From the NCBI RefSeq assembly GCF_026342435.1, contig NZ_JAPEMT010000002.1, positions 124,001 through 188,000 on the forward strand: DNA of 64,000 nucleotides, in the 5' to 3' direction. Under the pieces are notes generated by a model. The model was not told where the DNA came from. It ran no database searches and was given only the letters and a program-made list of their open reading frames with translations. Below are positions 8,441 to 17,365 of this stretch, piece by piece (position 1 is the stretch's first letter; every line of letters starts with the position of its first letter). The position numbers were made by a program, and so were the translations under genes. Origin of the DNA: Streptomyces sp. NBC_00237. Its GTDB lineage: Bacteria > Actinomycetota > Actinomycetes > Streptomycetales > Streptomycetaceae.

Positions 8441-10600
8441 TCACGGGGTCGGCTCCTGAGCACTGGGACGGGCGCCGGCGCTGCCAAACGGACCGGACGC
8501 CGCGCCGGGCGCGGACTTCGGTACGGGGGTGCGGTCGTTGTCGTCGGCGGGGGCCTCGGCCGGGGGCCCGGCGGGCCGGGTCGGGGTGCCCGGTCGGGTC
8601 GCCGAGGCGATCACGGCCCACAGGACCCAGATCACCGCGATCAGGGTGCGGATCCAGGCGGGGCTGAGCGGGATCCAGGGCACCATCAGTACCGCCTTGT
8701 CGAAGGCGTCCAGCAGAGTGAGGGCGCCCAGCAGGAGGCTGAGCCGCGCCAGCCAGGGCCGGGTCGGACGCAGCGCCAGGCCCGTCCCCGCCCACCACAG
8801 GCCGAGGCAGAGCAGAGCCGCGGCGGGCACCGGCGTGGCGGCCAGCGGCATGGTCGAACCCGCCACGTCCAGGGCGAGGCCCACGACCCCCAGCAGGGCG
8901 GCCGACGAGCCCAGCCGGGAGGCCCGCAGACGGCGCCACCACAGCACCCCGCCGACCAGCAGCAGGACGGCGGCGACGGCCAGCGCCAGCTGGGTCTCGA
9001 CGCGTTCGATGCCGCGCGCGCCGTACCAGTCGCAGCCCGCAGGCAGTCTGCGCGCCTGCACGCTGTAGTCGGCGCAGATCAGCAGCTGCGCGAGCTTGAC
9101 CGGTTCGCCCACGAGCCGGTCGGAGCCTCCGAAAAGGTCTCCGCGTGCGCCGCCGCACTGGGGCAGGGTGCCGGGGCTGGAGCCGTCCGGGCCGTCCTGC
9201 CAGCAGTTGCCCCGGCCCTGTCCGTCCCAGGAGACGTCCATGCCGTTGGGCCGGGAGGCCCCCTTCCTGTCCTTGCCGAGGATGTTGTTCGCGTAGCGGT
9301 TGTGGTGCGAGGTGTCGGTCTGTTTCGACCATGCCTTCTCGCCCCGGATGAAGGCGGGGACCGCGTTGAGGTAGAAGGCCGCGCGCCGGTGGCCGTACAC
9401 CCAGTTGTTCTCGTACAGGTTCCAGTTGCCGCCCGCGGTGATGATGCCGGTGCCCGGTGGCATGGAGATCTGCGGGCAGACCACGCCCTGTTCGTAGCCG
9501 CGTTGCACGGGGGGCTTGGCGCAGGTGCCGTCGGCGACGAAGGGGTAGTAGTCGGCGTTGTTGTCGTGGATCAGGTTGCGTTCGAACTTGGCGTGGTTCT
9601 GCGGGAGTCCGGGGTGTCCTGGGAAGGCGCTGTCCATGGAGGCGCCGCCCATGTTCTGGTCGAACTCGTTGTCGTGCACCCAGACCGAGTCGCCCGCGGT
9701 GCCCGAGTAGCCGACCATGTTGTGGTGGCTGCGGCAGCCGGTGATCTCGATCGAGTAGCGGGGGACGTCGTAGCCCCGGCCCTCGTTGATGTTGGAGGCG
9801 CTGCCCGGGTAGATGCCGGAGTCGCCGTTGCCGTAGGACTCGCAGTTCTTGTACAGGCCGTGGTCGCTGGCGAAGGTGAGGAATCCGTACTCGTCGTTCC
9901 AGCGGGTCAGTACGTCGTCGATGACGAAGCCGTCGCCCGCGAGGACGTACAGCGAGTTGAAGGTGGTGCGCTGGGCGGTGAAGTTGCGGAAGTAGACGCC
10001 GTCGGACTGGTCGGCGCGGATCCCGTTGAGCTTCTGGTACTTGGCGTCGATGACCACGTCGAGGCGGGAGGCACCGGTGCCCTCGATCTGGAGGTTCTTC
10101 TTGCCGAGGATCGCCACCAGGTTCTGGTTGCGGGGGCATTGGACCTGCTGGGCGTACGACAGGATCTGGTACCCGAGGGAGGAGTCGGGGGCCTTCAGCG
10201 AGGCGCACGCCCCGGCCGGTTTCGGCAGCGAGGGCTCCTCCTCGTACAGGCCGGGCAGGATCGCGATGTTCATGCCGGGCCGTTTCACCGCGTCCACGGC
10301 GGCCTGGAGATGGCGGTAGCCGCTCTTCTCGCAGCGTGCGTACAGAGCGAGGTTGCGCTTCCTCAACTGCTCCGGAAATGCGGCGATTCGGCGCTCGAAG
10401 GCCGCCCGGCCGGTCTTGCAGACGAGGAGATCGGGCTCCCCCGTCCGGTACTCGGGTACGGATCCGGAGCCGTCCGGGAAGGTCACGGGCCGTTCCTCGT
10501 GCGCGCTCGCGGCGGGCGCGGCGAGCACGAGGAGGAGCAGAGCGAGGAGGGCGGCGAGGAGCACCGGCGGCACGGCGGAGAACCTGCGGATCCACGGCAT
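8441..10600 (-). CDS. Secreted, membrane-anchored right-handed beta-helix protein
   Basis: 719 residues from the ATG at 10598-10600, which gives a normal signal peptide (MPWIRRF followed by a long Leu/Ala core and ASAHEE). A GTG 48 nt upstream is possible; neither has a strong ribosome site. Residues about 100-480 contain repeated short strands with Asn/Asp-rich turns typical of parallel beta-helix (NosD/CASH-like, pectate-lyase fold) proteins, for example DGVYFRNFT and GYSGTAGDSVWVHDNEF. The last 180 residues carry four membrane segments and a Pro/Ala-rich cytoplasmic tail. It is the first gene of the operon with the cupredoxin-like lipoprotein. Carbohydrate binding or NosD-like metal handling are both possible; the substrate is unknown. 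Confidence 0.82.
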   Translation of the reverse strand: MPWIRRFSAVPPVLLAALLALLLLVLAAPAASAHEERPVTFPDGSGSVPEYRTGEPDLLVCKTGRAAFERRIAAFPEQLRKRNLALYARCEKSGYRHLQAAVDAVKRPGMNIAILPGLYEEEPSLPKPAGACASLKAPDSSLGYQILSYAQQVQCPRNQNLVAILGKKNLQIEGTGASRLDVVIDAKYQKLNGIRADQSDGVYFRNFTAQRTTFNSLYVLAGDGFVIDDVLTRWNDEYGFLTFASDHGLYKNCESYGNGDSGIYPGSASNINEGRGYDVPRYSIEITGCRSHHNMVGYSGTAGDSVWVHDNEFDQNMGGASMDSAFPGHPGLPQNHAKFERNLIHDNNADYYPFVADGTCAKPPVQRGYEQGVVCPQISMPPGTGIITAGGNWNLYENNWVYGHRRAAFYLNAVPAFIRGEKAWSKQTDTSHHNRYANNILGKDRKGASRPNGMDVSWDGQGRGNCWQDGPDGSSPGTLPQCGGARGDLFGGSDRLVGEPVKLAQLLICADYSVQARRLPAGCDWYGARGIERVETQLALAVAAVLLLVGGVLWWRRLRASRLGSSAALLGVVGLALDVAGSTMPLAATPVPAAALLCLGLWWAGTGLALRPTRPWLARLSLLLGALTLLDAFDKAVLMVPWIPLSPAWIRTLIAVIWVLWAVIASATRPGTPTRPAGPPAEAPADDNDRTPVPKSAPGAASGPFGSAGARPSAQEPTP

Positions 10601-10661
10601 GCGCGTGAGAGTAGAGCAATGTTCATCTTTTTGGATCCCCCCGTGCACGGACGAAAATCGT

Positions 10662-11093
10662 TCAGGCGGGATCTCCCCGGAGATGGGCGAGGACGGCGAG
10701 GACGCGTCGGTTGCCCTCAGCGGGGTCGAGGTCGAGCTTCATGAAGATGTTGCTGGAGTGCTTGACCACGGATGCCTCGGTGACCGTGAGGCGTCGCGCG
10801 ATGGACTGGTTGTTGAATCCCTGGGCCATCAGGCCCAGGACTTCCCGCTCGCGGGGAGTGAGCCTGCGCAGTGGTCTGCTCTCGGTCTGCTGGGCGAGCA
10901 GGACGCGCACCACCTCGGGGTCGATCACCGTCTGGCCCCCCGCCACCCGGTCCAGGGTGTCCAGGAACTCCGAGACCTCGCCGACCCGGTCCTTGAGCAG
11001 GTAGCCGAGCCCCGCCGTTCCCCGGTCGCCGCCGCCGAGCAGGTGGGTGGCGTAGGCGGTGGCCACGTACTGGGAGAGGACGAGGACGGGCAA
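10662..11093 (-). pseudogene. 5'-truncated LuxR/NarL-type response regulator
   Basis: The last 143 codons match a NarL-type regulator: the end of a receiver domain (LPVLVLSQYVATAYATHLL, then GYLLKDRVGEV), a linker (GGQTVIDPEVV) and an intact LuxR helix-turn-helix (LTPREREVLGLMAQG, QSIARRL, NIFMKLDL). The usual first 75 or so residues, including the acidic pocket and the phospho-acceptor Asp, are absent. Upstream of 11093 the frame runs into unrelated DNA next to the divergent deacetylase gene. A short product starting from a GTG just upstream cannot be excluded; it would be an unphosphorylatable DNA-binding protein. No sensor kinase is adjacent. Confidence 0.75.
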
Positions 11094-11265
11094 CGTCGGC
11101 TCCCGGACGCCGCACTCGACGGGGTGACGGGGAGTTGTCCGCGAAGTCCTCCGGAATTGTCCTTGATCGGTAACGGGCGCATCCACCGGGCTCCGTCCCT
11201 CGTCCTGCCAGGTGGTCGCGAAGCGATCGGGGACCGGTGAGGAACTGCGGGAAAGAGGGACCGAC

Positions 11266-12039
11266 ATGGCACGGCACGACAGCGGGCGGGGCTGGTACGG
11301 CAAGGTCGTCGGGGCGGCGCTCGGGGTGGTGGTGCTCGCCGCCGGAGCCTCGGTGTGGACCGCACAGGCGGGAACCGAGAGCGGCTCGCCGTCGAAGCCC
11401 AACGCGGCGGGTTCCGTGGCCGGTTCCGTTGAGCCGGTCGCGGCGACCATCGCGCACGCATCGGACGCCGGGCCGCTCGGCGTCAATCTCACCATCGACG
11501 ACGGGCCCGACCCCGTGTGGACCCCCCGGGTCCTCGACCTGCTGCGGGAGTACGGGGTGAAGGCCACGTTCTGCATGGTGGGGACGCAGGCGCAGGCCCA
11601 CCCGGACCTCGTGAAGAGGGTCGTCGCGGCCGGGCACCGGCTGTGCGACCACTCCGTGTCGCACAACACCGCCATGGACAAGAAGTCCCAGCTCTACCAG
11701 TCGCAGCAGATCCGCGACGCCGAACGCATGATCACCGAAGCGTCCGGGGGCGTACGGCCGATGTACTACCGGGCGCCCGGCGGAGCCTTCACCCCGTACA
11801 GCCGGGGGCTCGCCGCCGGCCTGGGCATGCGTCCGCTGGGGTGGAACGTGGACTCCAAGGACTTCGAGCGGCCGGGTACGGACGCCATCGTCGCGACCGT
11901 CGAACGGGAGCTGCCGAACGGACCGACACTCCTGTTCCACGACGCGGGCGGCGACCGCACCCAGACCGTCGAGGCGCTGCGCCTGCTCCTCCCCCGGCTC
12001 ACGGCGCAGGGTTACTCCTTCGGCTTCCCGGTGCGCTGA
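11266..12039 (+). CDS. Secreted polysaccharide deacetylase (NodB/CE4 family)
   Basis: 257 residues. The ATG at 11266 is preceded by GAGGGA at good spacing. A hydrophobic N-terminal helix (residues 15-30) directs it to or across the membrane. All five CE4 motifs are present: TIDDGPDP (Asp 78 and 79), HSVSH (His 129 and 133 as metal ligands), RAPGGAF, WNVDSKD and LFHDAGG. The family removes N- or O-acetyl groups from chitin, peptidoglycan or xylan using a divalent metal. The substrate cannot be decided here. It diverges from the truncated response-regulator gene. Confidence 0.93.
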   Translation: MARHDSGRGWYGKVVGAALGVVVLAAGASVWTAQAGTESGSPSKPNAAGSVAGSVEPVAATIAHASDAGPLGVNLTIDDGPDPVWTPRVLDLLREYGVKATFCMVGTQAQAHPDLVKRVVAAGHRLCDHSVSHNTAMDKKSQLYQSQQIRDAERMITEASGGVRPMYYRAPGGAFTPYSRGLAAGLGMRPLGWNVDSKDFERPGTDAIVATVERELPNGPTLLFHDAGGDRTQTVEALRLLLPRLTAQGYSFGFPVR

Positions 12040-12085
12040 GGCGAAGGGCCCGCAGGAGTCGGTCGCAGGAGTCGCAGGGCAGGGG

Positions 12086-13228
12086 TCAGCCGTACATCGC
12101 CTGGTCGTAGAGGGCCGCGAGTGCGTCGTCGACGGGGTGGGGTTCGAGGCCGCCCGAGGGGCCGGGGCGCTGCCACCTCTGCAGGTTGAACGCGACGGCC
12201 AGCTGCCGCCCGCCGTCCGCGCGGATCATGGCGAGCGTGCCCGCGCCCCAGACCGTGCCGCCGTGCCCCCAGAAGGTCTCCCGGCCGGGGGCTCGCATCG
12301 GGTACATGCCGAGGCCGTAGTCGATGGGCTTGCCCTCCTGGGAGATGATCCGGACGGTCTGCTGCATCTGTGCCAGGGCGGCCGGGCTGACGATGTCCCC
12401 GGCCATGAGCTGGGCGTAGAACCGGTTGAGGTCGGCGACGGTGGAGATGAGCGAGGCCGAGGGGCCCGCGTAGGACATGTCGAAGACGCTGAAGTCGCGC
12501 GGCGGGTCGATCATGCCGAACCAGGACTCGTAGAGGCGGGAATGGGGGCCGTCGATGTGCGGCCCGGTGGGGAACTCGGTGTGACGGAGTCCGGCGCGCT
12601 CGATCACGTGCTGCGTGATGTGCTGCTCGGCCGGGGTGCCCGTGACGCGTTCGATGAGGGCGGCCATGAGGAGGTAGTTGGTGTTGGAGTAGAGGCCCGG
12701 GGCCGCGCCCGGGGGGCTGAAGGCCGGTGCGGCGACGCCCAGTTCGATGAGTTCGGTGGGGTCGAAGCGGGTGAACCGGTGTTCCTCCAGGCTTTCGGGG
12801 CCGGTGGCTGTGACGACCGGCATGCCCTTGAGCGAGGGGTAGACGTACGGAAGGTACTCGGCGAGGCCGCTGGAGTGGTTGATCAGCATCCGGACCGTGA
12901 TGGTGTCGCCGGGTAAGCCGGGGACCAGGTCCGGGAGGTGGTGGCCGACCGGGGCGTCGAGGTCGATCCTGCCGCTGTCGACCAGTTGCAGCACGGCGGC
13001 GGCGGTGAAGGTCTTGGTGACGCTGCCGATGCGGTGCTTCAGGTCGGCGGTGACGGGGCGGCCGGTGGCGAGGTCGGCGACACCGGCGGCGCCGCGCCAG
13101 GTGTGCTCACCGTCGCGCACCTCGGCGAACAGGCCCGGTACACCGGCGCGGTGGACGTTCTCCAAGGCTGCGTTCAGCGCTGCGGAATTCAGTGGGACGT
13201 GCAAGGGGTGCGTCCTTTCGTCGTTCAC
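12086..13228 (-). CDS. Serine hydrolase, beta-lactamase / D-Ala-D-Ala carboxypeptidase fold
   Basis: 380 residues from GTG 13226-13228, with a GGAG about 9 nt upstream; the longer ATG version adds an unlikely N-terminus. Class C-type active site: SVTK nucleophile motif, YSNTNYL tyrosine motif and WGHGGTVWG. There is no signal peptide, so it is probably cytoplasmic, as in many EstB-like esterases. It is divergent from a TetR-family gene, and the 177-bp gap holds two palindromes, so it is probably the regulated target of that repressor. Confidence 0.9.
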   Translation of the reverse strand: MNDERTHPLHVPLNSAALNAALENVHRAGVPGLFAEVRDGEHTWRGAAGVADLATGRPVTADLKHRIGSVTKTFTAAAVLQLVDSGRIDLDAPVGHHLPDLVPGLPGDTITVRMLINHSSGLAEYLPYVYPSLKGMPVVTATGPESLEEHRFTRFDPTELIELGVAAPAFSPPGAAPGLYSNTNYLLMAALIERVTGTPAEQHITQHVIERAGLRHTEFPTGPHIDGPHSRLYESWFGMIDPPRDFSVFDMSYAGPSASLISTVADLNRFYAQLMAGDIVSPAALAQMQQTVRIISQEGKPIDYGLGMYPMRAPGRETFWGHGGTVWGAGTLAMIRADGGRQLAVAFNLQRWQRPGPSGGLEPHPVDDALAALYDQAMYG

Positions 13229-13330
13229 GCGGTGGGCTCCGTCTCGGAGGCGCCACCCCGGACAGCAGGGCACGACCGGCATGCGGGACCGGCTGTCGCC
13301 GGGCCGTCGGGCAGGCCGTTGTCCTCATTA

Positions 13331-13368
13331 TGCACGCGGTGCGTGCAACGCCAAGTGCATTGGTGTTG
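13331..13368. promoter_or_regulatory. Two adjacent palindromes, likely TetR operators
   Basis: 13331-13347 is a perfect inverted repeat (TGCACGC-GGT-GCGTGCA). 13346-13368 is a second, one-mismatch repeat (CAACGCCAA-GTGCA-TTGGTGTTG). Both lie in the divergent gap just upstream of the TetR start, where an autoregulating repressor would also cover the hydrolase promoter. Confidence 0.55.
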
Positions 13369-13405
13369 GCGTGAGTTAGGGTGATGATCCGGTGAGAGGA
13401 GCGAC

Positions 13406-14092
13406 ATGACGGGCCGCAGGCGCTGGTCGACCGAAGAGATCCTGGACGCGGCGGCGGAGCTGCTGCGCACGAACGACGCGGACTCGTTCAGCGTGCGCAA
13501 GCTGGCCGCGGTGCTCGGGACCGATTCCTCCAGCCTGTACCGGCACTTCCGCAGCAAGACCGAGTTAGTGCGCGCGGTCGCCGACCGGGTGCTGCTCGGC
13601 GTCATGGAGGGCTACCGGCCCGAGGGCGACTGGCAGCAGCGCATCACCGCTCTGGCGCTGCGCGTGCGGGAGGCTTTCGGGGAGCAGCCGCAACTCGCCG
13701 CCGCCTGGGGACGCTACGCGTCGAGCGGCACCGGTTCCCGGATGGTCATGGAGCAACTGCTACAGGCACTGCGGGAGTCGGGACTGCCCGACGAGGAGAT
13801 CCCGGCGCACTACCACCGGATCACGGTGCTCCTCGTCGCGTTGATCGCCTCCGAGGCCGGGGTCAGCACCATCGGCCCGGTGGAGTACGAACAGGGCATG
13901 GAGCTCTTCCGCGTCGCGGTCCTCGGCGCCGACCCCGAACGCTTTCCCGCCGTGGCCCACTTCGCCCGCGACGTCAAACCCCAGGGCGCGGACCGCCGCG
14001 CCGCGTTCGAAGAGATCCTGGCCGCCCAACTCGCACACGTCGAGCGCTCCGCCCGGCCCTGGTCGGCAGGGCCCCAGGACATCCCGTCATAG
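13406..14092 (+). CDS. TetR-family transcriptional repressor
   Basis: 228 residues, ATG preceded by GAGAGGAG. The N-terminal helix-turn-helix is typical (ILDAAAELLR, SVRKLAAVLGTDSSSLYRHF). The remaining 160 residues are the ligand-binding domain and are not diagnostic. It is divergent from the beta-lactamase-fold hydrolase at 12086-13228 and most likely controls it and itself through the palindromes in between. The ligand is unknown. Confidence 0.93.
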   Translation: MTGRRRWSTEEILDAAAELLRTNDADSFSVRKLAAVLGTDSSSLYRHFRSKTELVRAVADRVLLGVMEGYRPEGDWQQRITALALRVREAFGEQPQLAAAWGRYASSGTGSRMVMEQLLQALRESGLPDEEIPAHYHRITVLLVALIASEAGVSTIGPVEYEQGMELFRVAVLGADPERFPAVAHFARDVKPQGADRRAAFEEILAAQLAHVERSARPWSAGPQDIPS

Positions 14093-14107
14093 CGTTCACC
14101 TTCATTC

Positions 14108-14233
14108 CATTGCAATGTAACGCGTGGACGCTATTGCATTAGGCGAGAAGCCGTTGCAACGATATCACCATCCTCACCTGCCCAAAGGGGAATTGGATGC
14201 AACGAATCTGTTGCCTGAATGGTGAAGGCAACG
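14108..14233. promoter_or_regulatory. Cluster of TTGCAA/GCAAC motifs upstream of the DUF4097 gene
   Basis: The 205-bp gap before 14298 is AT-richer than its surroundings. It holds two perfect 10-bp palindromes, CATTGCAATG (14108-14117) and CGTTGCAACG (14152-14161), an ATTGCATT at about 14132, an inverted pair GCAAC...GTTGC (14199-14214) and a further GCAACG near 14228. The repeated core suggests a multi-site operator. CATTGCAATG also occurs upstream of the encapsulin gene (23233-23242). Confidence 0.45.
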
Positions 14234-14297
14234 TAGCGTTCAGGTCGTCGGAAAGAACGAGCCGGACGGGAAACCGGCCAACACGAAGGACGCCGCC

Positions 14298-14969
14298 ATG
14301 CAGCAGTTCGCCACCCCCGCCGCCATCACCGCCCACCTCGACATCCCCGCCGGAGGCATCCGTCTGACCGCCTCCGACCGCACCGACACCACCGTCGAGG
14401 TCCGCCCCGCGAACCCCTCCAAGAGCCGCGACGTCAAGGCCGCCGAGGAGACCACCGTCGACTACGCGGACGGCGTCCTGCGGATCACCGCCCCCACCCC
14501 CAAGAACCAGGTGCTCGGCTCCACCGGCGCCGTCGAGATCACCGTCGAACTCCCCGCCGGTTCGCACGTCGAGGGCAAGACCGCCACCGCCGAGTTCCAC
14601 ACCGTCGGCCGCCTCGGCGAGGTCACCTACGACAGCGCCCACGGCAGCGTGAAGCTCGACGAGACCGCCGGGGCACGGATCGGCCTCCAGGCCGGTGACA
14701 TCCAGGTCGGGCGGCTCGGCGACGCGGCCCGCGTGTCCACCGCCAAGGGCGACATCACGATCACCGAGGCCGTGCGGGGCGAGGTCACCCTGCGCACCGA
14801 GGCCGGGAACATCACCGTCGGCGCCGCCCGAGGCACCTCCGCCACCCTCGACGCCGGAACCACGTACGGCCGCATCGTCAACACCCTCCAGAACGCCGAC
14901 GGCGCCGACGCCGCGCTCACCCTCCACGCCACCACCTCGTACGGCGACATCACCGCCCGCAGCAACTGA
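14298..14969 (+). CDS. DUF4097-type beta-repeat protein
   Basis: 223 residues with no signal peptide or membrane segment. The sequence is a succession of short beta-strands with recurring G-D-I/V-T patterns (KGDITITEAVRGEVTLRTEAGNITVG), typical of DUF4097 adhesin-like beta-solenoid proteins common in Streptomyces. Function is unknown; some relatives sit beside two-component or PadR genes. Its promoter region carries a striking array of TTGCAA-type sites, so expression is probably tightly controlled. The S9 peptidase follows 68 bp downstream on the same strand and may be cotranscribed. Confidence 0.82.
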   Translation: MQQFATPAAITAHLDIPAGGIRLTASDRTDTTVEVRPANPSKSRDVKAAEETTVDYADGVLRITAPTPKNQVLGSTGAVEITVELPAGSHVEGKTATAEFHTVGRLGEVTYDSAHGSVKLDETAGARIGLQAGDIQVGRLGDAARVSTAKGDITITEAVRGEVTLRTEAGNITVGAARGTSATLDAGTTYGRIVNTLQNADGADAALTLHATTSYGDITARSN

Positions 14970-15037
14970 CCCCACCCCAGACACCACTGACACCCCACCA
15001 CCACCCACGACACCCGCGCCGCGGAAGGGCAACGAAC

Positions 15038-17314
15038 ATGAGCACCACCGAGAACTACCAGGCCGCCGAACAGCTTCTGCGCCGCCCCGCCCGTCCCGGC
15101 GAGCTCGTCACCGGAGACAGGGTCAGGCCGCAGTGGACCGACGGAGGGGCCCGGTTCTGGTACGCGGTGAACACGGGCTCCGGCAAGAGATTCGTGCGGG
15201 TCGACCCGGCGGCGGGCACCCGCGAGCCCGCCTTCGACCACGCGCGGCTCGCCGCCGCACTGGCCTCCGCGTCCGGCCAGCAGGCCGACCCCGAAGGACT
15301 GCCGTTCATGGGCATCCAACTGACCGACGACGCCGTCGAGTTCGACGCCTTCGGTGCGTACTGGAGCTGCCGACTGGACAGTTACGTCTGCGAGCCCGCC
15401 GAGTTCACCCCGCCGGGCAACCCCCTCGAAGTACCCTCCCCCGACGGCAAGTTCGCCGTATCGCGGCGCGGGCACGACCTGTGGGCGCGCTCACTGGCCG
15501 ACGGCAGCGACTGGGCCCTGACCACGGACGGCATAGCCCACCACCAGTACGGCACGGGCCCCGAGTCCACGGGCAACTCCACCCTCCTGCGCAAGATCGG
15601 CCTGCCGTACCTGCCTCCCTCGGTGGCCTGGTCGCCCGACTCGACGAAGGTGCTGACGCACCGGACCGACGAGCGCGAGGTCCGCGAGACCCACCTCGTG
15701 GAGGCCGCGCCCGCCGGCGGCGGCGCACCCGTCCTGCACTCCCAGCGGTACGCCCACGCCGGGGACGCGCACATACCGCTGGCCGAACTCGTCGTCCTGG
15801 ACGTCGCGTCGGGCACCGTGGTCCGCGCCCAGGGCGAGCCGCTGCTCATGCCCGCGATGTCCCCGGTCACGGCCCAGTGGGCGTGGTGGGCCGAGGACGG
15901 CTCGGCGGTGTACTTCCTGGCCCGGCCGCGCCACCTGCGGACGCTCTCCCTGCACCGGATGGACCCGGCGACCGGCGAGGTCACCGTGGTGCTCAGCGAG
16001 TCCGGCGAGACCCGGGTGGAGCCCAACCAGTCCTACTACGAGCCGCCGCTCGTACGGGTGTTGGCCGACGAGGTGCTGTGGTACTCGCAGCGCGACGGCT
16101 GGGGCCACCTCTACCGGTACGACCTGCGCACCGGCGCGCTGCTCGGTCAGGTCACCTCGGGCCAGTGGGCGGTGCGGGAGATCCTGCGCGTCGACGAGAC
16201 CTCGCGGACGGTGTACTTCACCGCCGCCGGGCTGGTCGAGGCGGATCCCTACCGTCGTACCGTGTGCCGCGTCTCGCTGGACGGGTCCGGCTTCGCCAAG
16301 GTGACCGACGACGACCAGGACCACGTCGTCACCATGGCCCCGGGCCAGGAGTTCTTCCTCGACTCCGCGTCCACCGTCGACACTCCCCCGGTGTCCCGCG
16401 TCGTCGACGTCACCGGGCGGGTGCTGGTCGAGCTGGAGCGGGCCGACGTCAGCAAGCTCGCCGCGACCGGCTGGACCGCGCCGGAACGGTTCTGCGTGAA
16501 GGCGGCCGACGGGGAGACGGACGTCTACGGGGTGCTGTACCGGCCGCGCGGCTTCGACCCCGCCGCGAGCTACCCGGTGGTGGACAACGTCTACCCCGGC
16601 CCGCAGGTCGCCCGGGTCGCCCCGAGCTTCGACCCCGGCGGCATGGGCATGGACGCCGAACCCCTCGCCGCGCTCGGCTTCGTGGTGGTGGCGCTGGACG
16701 GGCGCGGCACCCCGGGGCGGAGCAAGGCGTTCCACGACGCCTCGTGGGGACACCTGGGCGATGCGGGCGCTCTGGCCGACCACGTCGCGGCGCTGCGGCA
16801 GTTGGCGGCGACCCGGCCGTGGATGGACCTGGACCGGGTGGGTGTGCTCGGCCACTCCGGCGGCGGGTTCGCGGCGGCGCGGGCGCTGCTCGACTTCCCC
16901 GAGACGTACAAGGCGGGCGTCGCCATGTCCGGCTCGCACGAGGCGCGCTGCTTCAACCCGGGCTTCGTCGAGACCTACGACGGCGCGGACGCCCCCGAGG
17001 CGTGGGCCCGTACGTCCAACGTGGAGCGCGCGGACCGGCTGGCCGGGAAACTGCTCCTGATCCACGGCGAGTTGGACGACCAGGTCCACCCGAGCCACAC
17101 GCTGCGGCTCGCCGACCGGCTCGTCGCCGCGAACAAGGACTTCGAGCTGCTCCTCGTGCCGGGCGCCGAACACACGTTCATCGACTGCATCGCCTATGTC
17201 CGTACGCGCTCCTGGGACTTCCTGGTGCGCGAGCTGCTGGGCGCGCAGCCGCCCGCCTACCGCCCCTCCCCCATCGCCATCGGCCCGGAGCTGCTGGCCG
17301 AGATGTTCGCCTGA
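15038..17314 (+). CDS. Prolyl oligopeptidase family serine peptidase (S9B, DPP IV-like)
   Basis: 758 residues; GGAAGG precedes the ATG. Residues about 60-490 form the beta-propeller (VAWSPDSTKVLTHR, YSQRDGWGHLYRYDL). The C-terminal alpha/beta-hydrolase has the complete triad: Ser 607 in GHSGGG, Asp 680 in HGELDD and His 712 in PGAEHTF. The family removes dipeptides or cleaves after proline. There is no signal peptide, so it is probably cytoplasmic. It converges on the dienelactone hydrolase gene, with a strong shared hairpin between them. Confidence 0.93.
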   Translation: MSTTENYQAAEQLLRRPARPGELVTGDRVRPQWTDGGARFWYAVNTGSGKRFVRVDPAAGTREPAFDHARLAAALASASGQQADPEGLPFMGIQLTDDAVEFDAFGAYWSCRLDSYVCEPAEFTPPGNPLEVPSPDGKFAVSRRGHDLWARSLADGSDWALTTDGIAHHQYGTGPESTGNSTLLRKIGLPYLPPSVAWSPDSTKVLTHRTDEREVRETHLVEAAPAGGGAPVLHSQRYAHAGDAHIPLAELVVLDVASGTVVRAQGEPLLMPAMSPVTAQWAWWAEDGSAVYFLARPRHLRTLSLHRMDPATGEVTVVLSESGETRVEPNQSYYEPPLVRVLADEVLWYSQRDGWGHLYRYDLRTGALLGQVTSGQWAVREILRVDETSRTVYFTAAGLVEADPYRRTVCRVSLDGSGFAKVTDDDQDHVVTMAPGQEFFLDSASTVDTPPVSRVVDVTGRVLVELERADVSKLAATGWTAPERFCVKAADGETDVYGVLYRPRGFDPAASYPVVDNVYPGPQVARVAPSFDPGGMGMDAEPLAALGFVVVALDGRGTPGRSKAFHDASWGHLGDAGALADHVAALRQLAATRPWMDLDRVGVLGHSGGGFAAARALLDFPETYKAGVAMSGSHEARCFNPGFVETYDGADAPEAWARTSNVERADRLAGKLLLIHGELDDQVHPSHTLRLADRLVAANKDFELLLVPGAEHTFIDCIAYVRTRSWDFLVRELLGAQPPAYRPSPIAIGPELLAEMFA

Positions 17315-17365
17315 GCACGACGTGCCGCATGACGTGCCCCCTACGGCATGCCACTGAGCCGTACG

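Noticed and set aside
10662-11681. Full 339-residue open frame for the response regulator
   Set aside because: Codons upstream of 11093 are the reverse frame of the deacetylase gene and show no receiver-domain similarity.
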